From the NCBI GenBank assembly GCA_034716535.1, contig JAYEJW010000169.1, positions 1-14,195 on the forward strand: 14,195 nucleotides of DNA, in the 5' to 3' direction. This DNA comes from JAYEJW01 sp034716535 (lineage in GTDB: Bacteria; Pseudomonadota; Gammaproteobacteria; Chromatiales; Chromatiaceae). This document shows positions 1 to 6,285 of this stretch, piece by piece. The notes beneath the pieces were generated by a model. The model was not told the origin of the DNA, did no database searches, and saw nothing but the letters and a program-made list of their open reading frames with translations. Position numbers and translations under genes: made by a program. Position 1 is the stretch's first letter. Each line of letters opens with the position of its first letter.

Positions 1-256
1 GTCCCAATAGCGGAAACTCAAGCTCTAGGGGAACAACTCCGTTTCACGGCCACGAGCGATTCGAAACCGTTCGCCGACGAGAGACAGCAAGCCGACCATC
101 AGCGGACGTTCGGCGGAGCTCAGTACGAACCGCGGTGAGCGCTTGCAGCGTGAACCGATCCGATTCCCGCCACCTGTATATAGTCGCTATGGTGCCCGGA
201 AGCCGGGTGGTGCTTCCAAAACGGATACGGTAGGACGCTTGTTGCGCTAGGCGGAC

Positions 257-285
257 TAGGCACGTCCCGCTCACAAGACTATGAT
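257..285 (+). promoter_or_regulatory. Candidate sigma70 promoter for the cPGS-like gene
   Basis: TAGGCA (257-262, 4 of 6 matches to TTGACA) is followed after exactly 17 bases by TATGAT (280-285, 5 of 6 matches to TATAAT). Transcription would start near 292, giving a leader of about 45 bases before the ATG at 338. The element was found by eye against the consensus, so the call is moderate. Confidence 0.4.
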
Positions 286-311
286 CGCCGTTGATCCTTT
301 TTGCGGCCAGA

Positions 312-326
312 GGTGCTAGCAGCACC
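312..326 (+). repeat. Hairpin in the leader of the cPGS-like gene
   Basis: GGTGCT, loop AGC, AGCACC forms a perfect 6-bp stem with a 3-base loop. It ends 11 bases before the ATG at 338, where a ribosome binding site would lie. No good Shine-Dalgarno sequence is visible there, so the hairpin could modulate initiation. It may also be a chance palindrome in GC-rich DNA. Confidence 0.35.
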
Positions 327-337
327 GAGATACCGAC

Positions 338-1717
338 ATGAAAGACCGGCTCCGTATCGTCATCATGGGAGCAGCAGGTCGCGACTTCCACAATTTCAAT
401 ATGGTGTACCGTGGCGACCCGAATATCGAGGTAGTCGCCTTTACCGCTACCCAGATCCCCGCGATTGCAGGCCGGAGATATCCGCCGTCCCTCGCTGGTC
501 CTCACTACCCTCGAGGCATTCCCATCGTTGATGAGGCCGAGCTGGAGGATCTGTGCCGGCGCGAACGAGTCAGTCTGGTGGTCTTTGCCTACAGCGACAT
601 CGGTCACACCAGTGTCATGCACACGGCTTCCATTGCGTTGGCTACCGGCGCCGACTTTCTGCTCTTGGGTCCCGGGCGCACTATGTTGTCCGCGAAGGTG
701 CCCGCGATTGCCGTCTGCGCGGTTAGAACCGGATGCGGCAAGTCGCAGACCACGCGCTGGCTCTCCCGGCTTCTCAAGGGACACGGCCTCAAGGTGGCGG
801 TGATTCGACATCCCATGCCTTACGGAGACCTGGAACGCCAGGCGGTGCAGCGTTTCTCGAGTATGGCCGATTTGGACGCCGCCCATTGCACCATCGAGGA
901 GCGTGAAGAATACGAGCTGCACCTGGCGCTGGGAAACGTGGTGTATGCCGGTGTCGACTATGCCGAGATCGTCACGCTCGCCGAAGCCGAGGCAGATGTG
1001 ATCCTTTGGGACGGCGGCAACAACGATTTCCCCTTCCTGCGGCCCGACCTCCACATCGTGCTGGTCGACCCCTTGCGGCCGGGCGGGGCGACGACTCACC
1101 ACCCGGGAGAGGCGGTGCTGCGCATGGCGGACATCGTCCTCATTGCCAAGTCCAACTCCGCGTCCGATGCCGACATCCAGCAAGTGACAGAGAACGCACG
1201 CCGCATCAATCCCAAGGCCCAGATCGTACGCGGTGCTTCGCCGGTGCAGCTCGATGAACCCGGTCTCGTTGCCGGGAAGCGTGTGCTGGTGGTCGAGGAT
1301 GGGCCAACGGTTACCCACGGCGGCATGCCCTACGGGGCAGGCTACGTCGCTGCGATCCAGGCCCAGGCTGCGGCGATCGTCGATCCGCGCGACGCTGCTG
1401 CCGATGAGATCGCCTCGGTCTATGCGCAGTATCCGCATATCGGCTCGGTGCTGCCCGCCGTGGGATACAACTCCTCGCAACTTAAGTCCTTGAGGGACAC
1501 GATCAATGGCGTCTCGGCCGATGTCGTGGTCGCGGCAACTCCCTGTGACTTAAGCGCGCTCATCGCCATCGACAAGCCTGTGGTGCGCGCCCGCTATGAA
1601 TTTGCAGAGGTTGGAGGGCCACGCCTCGGCGCCCTGATAGAAGCCTTCCTCCATGAGCGGGGTCTCGGCGAGGCGTCCCGGGACGGAGCGTCTGGTTCTT
1701 ACAAGAGCGAGAGGTAA
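338..1717 (+). CDS. Cyclic 2,3-diphosphoglycerate synthetase-like P-loop GTPase/ATPase
   Basis: This 459-residue protein resembles the archaeal cyclic 2,3-diphosphoglycerate synthetase family (COG2403-type predicted GTPases) over its whole length. The N-terminal part (about 5-115) looks like a Rossmann-like domain opening with a VIMGAAGRDFHNFN signature. A P-loop follows at about 127-137 (AVRTGCGKSQT); it keeps GKS but lacks the first Gly of the classical Walker A spacing. A Walker-B-like WDGGNND lies at 224-230. No signal peptide or membrane segment is seen, so it is probably cytosolic. Archaeal members make cyclic diphosphoglycerate with ATP. Bacterial members are poorly characterised, so the substrate here is unknown. 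The gene converges on arcC 98 bases away and is not co-transcribed with it. The ATG at 338 has only a weak ribosome site but gives the family-typical N terminus. Family assignment is firm; function is not. Confidence 0.82.
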   Translation: MKDRLRIVIMGAAGRDFHNFNMVYRGDPNIEVVAFTATQIPAIAGRRYPPSLAGPHYPRGIPIVDEAELEDLCRRERVSLVVFAYSDIGHTSVMHTASIALATGADFLLLGPGRTMLSAKVPAIAVCAVRTGCGKSQTTRWLSRLLKGHGLKVAVIRHPMPYGDLERQAVQRFSSMADLDAAHCTIEEREEYELHLALGNVVYAGVDYAEIVTLAEAEADVILWDGGNNDFPFLRPDLHIVLVDPLRPGGATTHHPGEAVLRMADIVLIAKSNSASDADIQQVTENARRINPKAQIVRGASPVQLDEPGLVAGKRVLVVEDGPTVTHGGMPYGAGYVAAIQAQAAAIVDPRDAAADEIASVYAQYPHIGSVLPAVGYNSSQLKSLRDTINGVSADVVVAATPCDLSALIAIDKPVVRARYEFAEVGGPRLGALIEAFLHERGLGEASRDGASGSYKSER

Positions 1718-1815
1718 GCAAAGCGGGCGCCCTGAATACGTCCTTGTAGGCTCGACGCCAGCATCCGCATTGGCGACACCCCTCGAGTCGCTCTTACGTA
1801 GATCTCAACAACGCC
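1718..1815. other. Convergent intergenic gap without a clear terminator
   Basis: These 98 bases separate the stop codons of the plus-strand P-loop gene and minus-strand arcC. I see only a weak inverted repeat (GCGAC at 1773-1777 with GTCGC at 1787-1791, 9-base loop) and no T-tract on either strand. No intrinsic terminator is evident, so termination may be Rho-dependent. Confidence 0.4.
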
Positions 1816-2748
1816 TTACTCCCACCAAACAACAGCGTCCGCAGCCTGGGTGACCAAGGTCCCGGCCTCGCCTCTCAAGATGGCGGCCGCGTCTTCCAGC
1901 CGGCCGATGCCCGCGAAGCCGCCGGTGGTCTCCACGAACTCGACGGCCGCCTCGACCTTGGGCCGCATCGAGCCCGGAGCGAATCTTAGCGCACCGATGC
2001 CCCGGGGTGAAATTCGCCGTATAGGGCGCGCGTTGGCGTTGCCCCACTGATCGTAGACCGCCGCCACGTCGGTCAGCATCAGAAACCCGTCCGCCTTCAG
2101 CTCCCGCGCCAGGAGCGCGCTCGCCAGGTCCTTGTCGATCACCGCCTCCACACCCACCAGGCTACCGTCGGGGCGGCATACGGTGGGGATTCCACCGCCA
2201 CCGGCGCAGATCACCAGGACGCCCTGACTCAACAGCAGCTCGATCACGCTGAGTTCGAAGATCCGCTTCGGTCGCGGCGATGCCACGACGCGACGAAACC
2301 GGTCACCCTCCGGCGCCATGACCCAGCCCCTCGCCGCGGCCAACTGTTGGGCCTCAGCCTCCTCGTAGACCGGACCGATGGGCTTGCTCGGGTTTTGGAA
2401 GGCGGAGTCCGTCGGATCCACCTCTATCTGCGTCAACAGGGTCGCGAAACGGCAACCGTCGGGGAGCGCATTAGCGAGCTCTTGCTCCACGAGATAGCCG
2501 ATCATGCCCTCGGTCTCCGCGTCGAGGATGTCCAGGGGATAGGCCTCGTCGGAGCGGTATGCGGCGGCCTGCAACGCCAGCAGGCCAACCTGGGGCCCGT
2601 TGCCATGGGAGATCACCAGGTCATGCTCGCGGGCGATAGGTGCCAGCGCCTGGGCAGCGGCAGTGACGTGCCGCCGCTGGTTCTCTGCCGTCGGGGCCTC
2701 GCCGCGGCGCAGGAGCGCGTTGCCCCCCAGAGCGATCACCAGACGCAT
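1816..2748 (-). CDS. arcC: Carbamate kinase
   Basis: The 310-residue protein has the usual length of carbamate kinase and its motif set in order: IALGGNALL near residues 5-13, SHGNGPQVG at 47-55, a FQNPSKPIGP segment at 118-127, CAGGGGIPTV at 181-190, VIDKDLASALLA at 203-214 and TDVAAVY at 226-232. The enzyme transfers phosphate from carbamoyl phosphate to ADP, giving ATP, ammonia and CO2 in the cytosol. It is the last gene of the nine-gene minus-strand cluster, starting 3 bases after the arcB stop. That spacing suggests translational coupling, since its own Shine-Dalgarno match is weak. Next to a catabolic-type carbamoyltransferase, its role would be ATP production from citrulline. Confidence 0.95.
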   Translation of the reverse strand: MRLVIALGGNALLRRGEAPTAENQRRHVTAAAQALAPIAREHDLVISHGNGPQVGLLALQAAAYRSDEAYPLDILDAETEGMIGYLVEQELANALPDGCRFATLLTQIEVDPTDSAFQNPSKPIGPVYEEAEAQQLAAARGWVMAPEGDRFRRVVASPRPKRIFELSVIELLLSQGVLVICAGGGGIPTVCRPDGSLVGVEAVIDKDLASALLARELKADGFLMLTDVAAVYDQWGNANARPIRRISPRGIGALRFAPGSMRPKVEAAVEFVETTGGFAGIGRLEDAAAILRGEAGTLVTQAADAVVWWE

Positions 2749-2751
2749 GGC

Positions 2752-3750
2752 TCAGCTGCCGAGGGTGGCCACCAGTACGGCCTTGATGGTGTGCATGCGG
2801 TTCTCGGCCTGCTGAAAGACGAGAGAGTCCTCGGATTCGAACACCTCTTCGGTGACCTCCATGCATTCCAGTCCGTGCTTCTGGTAGATCTCCTCACCGA
2901 CACGAGTCTCCCGGTTATGAAATGCGGGCAGGCAGTGCATGAATCTGACACGGGGATTGGCCGTCAACTCCAGGACCTGTCTGTTCACCTGGTAGGGTCT
3001 CAGAAGCCTGATGCGCTCTTCCCAGACCGATTCCGGCTCACCCATGGACACCCAGACATCGGTGTAGAGAAAGTCCACGTGCCTCACGGCCTCGGCGACG
3101 TCTTCCGTCATCAGGATCCGGCCACCCGTCTCCGCGCTCAGGCCGCGACACCGGTCGACCAGGCGGCCATCGGGCTGGCAGGCGGGCGGCGCCGTCATGC
3201 GGAAGTCCATCCCCATCTTACTCGCGCCCACCAACAGTGAATCTCCCATGTTGCTGCGGCCGTTGCCGAGGTAGCACAACGAGACCTCGCGCAAAGGCCT
3301 GTCGGAGTGCTCGCTCATGGTGAGCAGGTCGGCCAGAATCTGGGTGGGGTGATACTCGTCGGTCAGCCCGTTCCACACCGGCACCCCGTGGCGCCCGAGT
3401 TCTTCGGCGGTGTCCTGGTCGAAGCCGCGATACTCGATCCCATCGTACATGCGCGCCAGCACGCGGGCGGTGTCCTTCATGGATTCCTTCACACCGATCT
3501 GCGTCCCGCTCGGCCCGAGATAGGTGACGTTCGCCCCCTGGTCGTAGGCGGCCACCTCGAAGGCGCACCGGGTTCGGGTCGACGTCTTCTCGAAGATCAG
3601 CGCGATGTTCTTGCCCTTCAGCCGCGGTTGCTCGGTGCCCGCATACTTTGCCGCCTTGAGGCCCTTCGCCAGCTCCAGCAGAAAGCGAATCTCTTCGGGC
3701 GTGAAATCCAGGAGCTTAAGGAAGTTACGGTTTCTCAGGTTGAATGGCAT
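2752..3750 (-). CDS. arcB: Ornithine carbamoyltransferase, probably catabolic
   Basis: This 332-residue protein has all the family landmarks. They are the carbamoyl-phosphate site FEKTSTRTR (53-61), HPTQ (134-137), the ornithine-binding DVWVSMG (231-237), the HCLPAFH loop (272-278) and a C-terminal ENRMHTIKAVLVATL tail. In the catabolic direction it phosphorolyses citrulline to ornithine and carbamoyl phosphate. Pairing with carbamate kinase and an ornithine-degrading operon argues for that direction, but the sequence alone does not exclude biosynthesis. The ATG at 3750 was chosen because GGAGG lies 6 bases upstream and the N terminus (MPFNLRNRNFL) matches the family. A longer open frame to 3810 would overlap alr. 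The gene starts 22 bases after the alr stop. Confidence 0.95.
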   Translation of the reverse strand: MPFNLRNRNFLKLLDFTPEEIRFLLELAKGLKAAKYAGTEQPRLKGKNIALIFEKTSTRTRCAFEVAAYDQGANVTYLGPSGTQIGVKESMKDTARVLARMYDGIEYRGFDQDTAEELGRHGVPVWNGLTDEYHPTQILADLLTMSEHSDRPLREVSLCYLGNGRSNMGDSLLVGASKMGMDFRMTAPPACQPDGRLVDRCRGLSAETGGRILMTEDVAEAVRHVDFLYTDVWVSMGEPESVWEERIRLLRPYQVNRQVLELTANPRVRFMHCLPAFHNRETRVGEEIYQKHGLECMEVTEEVFESEDSLVFQQAENRMHTIKAVLVATLGS

Positions 3751-3772
3751 GTCGTCCTCCGATGCGCCCGGG

Positions 3773-4957
3773 TCACCCCTTCGGTCGCTGGTCATCCGCG
3801 GATACGGCATGCGCGGCGCCCGGCTCCAACTCGGCCACCACCACTCGGGGCACGCGATGGCCTATGCGCGTCACCACCTCGTAGTTGATGGTGTCCAGCT
3901 TCTGCGCCAACTCGTCCGCGGTGACCTCCTCCTCCCCCTGGCGGCCGATGATGACAGCCTCGTCACCCAGGGCGACCTGCCCGCCCAGCGCCGTCACGTC
4001 CACCAGGCTCATGTCCATGGTGATTCGGCCCACCTGGGGGCAGCGCGTGCCATGGATTAGCACTTCGAGCCTGCTCGATAGCCGCCGGCTCAGGCCATCG
4101 CCGTAGCCGGTGGGCAGCGTCGCGATACGTGACGGACCCAGCGTATGATAGGCGTGCCCGTAGCTCAGTCCGGTGCCGGCGGGAACCTCTTTGATAAAGA
4201 CGATACGTGTTTTCAATTCCAGCACCGGCTTGAGTTCATGGACACGCGGGTTGGCGATCTCCCAGGAGGGTCGCAGACCATATATGGCGATCCCGGGACG
4301 CACCGCATCGAGATGCGAGCCCGGCAGGTCCAGTATGCCGGCGCTGTTGGCCATGTGCCGCACCTCGATGCCGAAGTCACCGGTCGCCTCGATGACCCGC
4401 CGGAAGCGCTCCATCTGCTCCAGAGAGTAGCCCTTGTCCGCCTCGTCCGCCCGGGGGAAATGGCTCATGATGCCCCTGATCCGCAGGCCCGGTTGGGCGC
4501 GGCAGTGCTCGAGAAACTCTACTACCCCGTCCGGGCGGATGCCGACACGCCCCATGCCGGTGTCGACCTTGACGTGTACGGAGACCCGTTTTCCCGCCCT
4601 GCCTGCGTCCCGTGCCAGGGCATCCACCATCTCGTAAGTGCACACGACCGGCTCGCAGTCGTAACCGATGATGGCCTCGCTGTGCTCGGGCAGAGTCGCG
4701 GAGAGGATGATGAATCTGGCATACACGCCGGCATCCGCGAGCACCGCGGCCTCACCGATGTCGGCGACGCCCAGGGTCTCGTAACCCGCGGCGAGCAGGT
4801 GGCGGGCGATGCCCACGGACCCGTGCCCGTAGGCATCGGCCTTGACCACCGGCCACAGCGGCCGCTCGCCGACTTCCGCTTGCAGCAGGCGAAGGTTGTG
4901 GCTGAGCCGGCTCAGGTGGATGCAGGCCTTGGTCAGGCGGCCGGTATCCTCCACCAT
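3773..4957 (-). CDS. alr: Alanine racemase (PLP, fold type III)
   Basis: This is a 394-residue, full-length two-domain racemase. The PLP lysine is K39 in VVKADAYGHG (37-46). HMANSAGIL (201-209) and VRPGIAIYGLRP (219-230) follow in the barrel. The C-terminal domain carries the second catalytic base, Tyr266, in GLSYGHAY, then TGYGDG (283-288) and GRITMDM (310-316). Alanine racemases interconvert L- and D-alanine, usually for cell-wall synthesis. Here the gene sits between orr and arcB in an ornithine-degradation operon whose thiolase is expected to release D-alanine, so a catabolic role making L-alanine is likely. A broader-specificity racemase is a less likely alternative. The ATG at 4957 has AGGAG 7 bases upstream; the frame is open to 5077, but the extra residues do not look like the family. 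Confidence 0.9.
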   Translation of the reverse strand: MVEDTGRLTKACIHLSRLSHNLRLLQAEVGERPLWPVVKADAYGHGSVGIARHLLAAGYETLGVADIGEAAVLADAGVYARFIILSATLPEHSEAIIGYDCEPVVCTYEMVDALARDAGRAGKRVSVHVKVDTGMGRVGIRPDGVVEFLEHCRAQPGLRIRGIMSHFPRADEADKGYSLEQMERFRRVIEATGDFGIEVRHMANSAGILDLPGSHLDAVRPGIAIYGLRPSWEIANPRVHELKPVLELKTRIVFIKEVPAGTGLSYGHAYHTLGPSRIATLPTGYGDGLSRRLSSRLEVLIHGTRCPQVGRITMDMSLVDVTALGGQVALGDEAVIIGRQGEEEVTADELAQKLDTINYEVVTRIGHRVPRVVVAELEPGAAHAVSADDQRPKG

Positions 4958-5083
4958 GGACCTAGCTCCTTCCCAGCCACTGGCCGGAGAACGGGTGACC
5001 TTCAGCCTCCCCATCCCCGCCGATGTCCTCCTCGCGCCATCGGGAAGGACAGCCAAGGGGTCGATGCGGTGCCACAACGCAGC

Positions 5084-6220
5084 TCATGATGCCCCCACCG
5101 CAGCCCCCAAAGGACGTTTCTTCACGTACTCAGAGGTCATCGCCGCCACCAGCGCACTGTAGTTCGGCGAAAAGCCCAGCTCGTCGCCGACGCGCACGGC
5201 GCCACCGGCCTGGGTCACGTCCACAACCAGATAGCCGCTGGAGCCGCCTATCACTCTGAATCGACCGTCGTCGGGCATGATCCCCTCCACGTTGACGTCC
5301 TCGCGGCCCAAGTTGAGTAGGGCTCGGTCCCTGTCGCCGCGGTCCTCGAAGGCAGGCAGCTGGCCGAAGGCATCCTGGCCCCGCTCGCCGATGGGCCGCG
5401 ACGGCTTGCGCCGGAGCTCCAGCACCTCTGCGTGCAGGGCGAAGGCATCCTGAAAGGTTCCCGGCCACGGACGACGATGAACGGTCTCTCGCCCGAGCAG
5501 GATCGCCTCACCGATCCGGGCGTGGTTGATTCGGCCTGGCATCCTCCCGGAAGCCATGAGCTCGAGCCCGCTGGAGTTGACGCCCGAGACCCAACGGAGG
5601 GTGATGCCGCAAGCCGCTTCGACCGCCTTCGCAAGCTCGACCAAGCGGCCCATGTTTGCCTGGGTGGGAACCACGCCGCCGAGACAAGCCAGATTCGCCC
5701 CCAGACCCCGGATCCGGACACCCGGCAAACGCAGTGCCTCCCTGACGAAGGGTACCAGCTCGTCTGGCCAGATCCCTTCGCGCAGGTCGCCGAGGTCTAC
5801 CATGAGGATGACGTCGTGCACCCGGCCTCGCCCCCGTGCCGCAGCCGACAGGGCGGCCAATACGGACAACTCCGAGTTCAGGCTCAGGTCCACCGCCTCC
5901 ACCACCTCGTCAGTGCCCGACAGAGGTGGGAGACGCAGCAGCATCTTGGGGCCGGCGACACCCGCGGCCGTGAGTCGATGGATATTCTCCAACCGCGAGT
6001 CGGCGATGGCGCTGACACCGCCAGCCAACATGGCCTTCGCCACGTCCGGGTTTCCGCAGGTCGCCTTGGTCACACCGGCCACCTCTATCCCGTGGCCCGC
6101 GCACAGCTCCACGATGGTACGGGTATTGTGCTCTATCTTATCCAGGTCGATGGTGAGATAAGGGGAAGCCATGGGTGTCTGAGTCTGTTGGTATTCTTTG
6201 CCCCGCAAGGCTGACTCCAC
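5084..6220 (-). CDS. orr: Ornithine racemase (PLP, alanine-racemase N-terminal-domain family)
   Basis: The protein has 378 residues from the GTG at 6220, or 362 from an internal ATG at 6172. It is a single-domain PLP racemase closely resembling clostridial ornithine racemase: YLTIDLDKIEHN at the start of the homologous part, PLP lysine in GVTKATCG (K36 from the ATG, K52 from the GTG), then DSRLENI, MLLRLP, SLNSELSVL and MVDLGDLREG. It would convert L-ornithine to D-ornithine, the form used by the aminomutase. The GTG is supported by AGGAGGGGG about 9-11 bases upstream, and the ATG has no evident ribosome site. However, family similarity begins only near the ATG, so the start is uncertain. It lies 65 bases after oraE, the clostridial gene order. 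Confidence 0.88.
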   Translation of the reverse strand: MESALRGKEYQQTQTPMASPYLTIDLDKIEHNTRTIVELCAGHGIEVAGVTKATCGNPDVAKAMLAGGVSAIADSRLENIHRLTAAGVAGPKMLLRLPPLSGTDEVVEAVDLSLNSELSVLAALSAAARGRGRVHDVILMVDLGDLREGIWPDELVPFVREALRLPGVRIRGLGANLACLGGVVPTQANMGRLVELAKAVEAACGITLRWVSGVNSSGLELMASGRMPGRINHARIGEAILLGRETVHRRPWPGTFQDAFALHAEVLELRRKPSRPIGERGQDAFGQLPAFEDRGDRDRALLNLGREDVNVEGIMPDDGRFRVIGGSSGYLVVDVTQAGGAVRVGDELGFSPNYSALVAAMTSEYVKKRPLGAAVGAS

Positions 6221-6226
6221 GCGCCG

Positions 6227-6244
6227 TTCCCCCTCCTAGGGGAA
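6227..6244 (-). promoter_or_regulatory. Hairpin presenting the orr ribosome binding site
   Basis: On the minus strand TTCCCC, loop TAGGAG, GGGGAA makes a perfect 6-bp stem with a 6-base loop. Most of the AGGAGG Shine-Dalgarno sequence for the GTG at 6220 lies in or beside the loop. The structure is in the 65-base gap between oraE and orr and could tune orr translation or stabilise an RNA end. There is no T-tract, so it is not a convincing terminator. Confidence 0.35.
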
Positions 6245-6285
6245 AGGCTGGGATGGACGGACCGGTCTATCCAAGACGCGATGCT

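Larger units (their letters stand above)
1..337. other. Non-coding upstream region of the cPGS-like gene
   Basis: I see no supportable gene here. An open frame on the minus strand runs through this stretch, but it is the antisense shadow of the 338-1717 gene. The stretch holds a small inverted repeat at 195-207 (CCCGG-AAG-CCGGG), a candidate sigma70-type promoter at 257-285 and a hairpin at 312-326 just before the downstream start codon. No tRNA-like or insertion-sequence-like structure was recognised. Confidence 0.6.

Noticed and set aside
44..1480. Long open frame on the minus strand (478 codons) antisense to the P-loop gene
   Set aside because: Its translation shows no family features, it has no good ribosome site, and it overlaps a clearly recognisable gene. 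Long antisense frames are expected in GC-rich coding DNA.
2347..3240. Plus-strand open frame of 297 codons across arcC and arcB
   Set aside because: It is the antisense shadow of two well-conserved enzymes and has no recognisable domain.
3748..3810. Longer starts for arcB (3810), alr (5077) and ord (11661)
   Set aside because: The internal ATGs at 3750 and 4957 have proper Shine-Dalgarno sites, and all three internal starts give family-typical N termini; the extensions are composition-biased and overlap neighbours or leaders.
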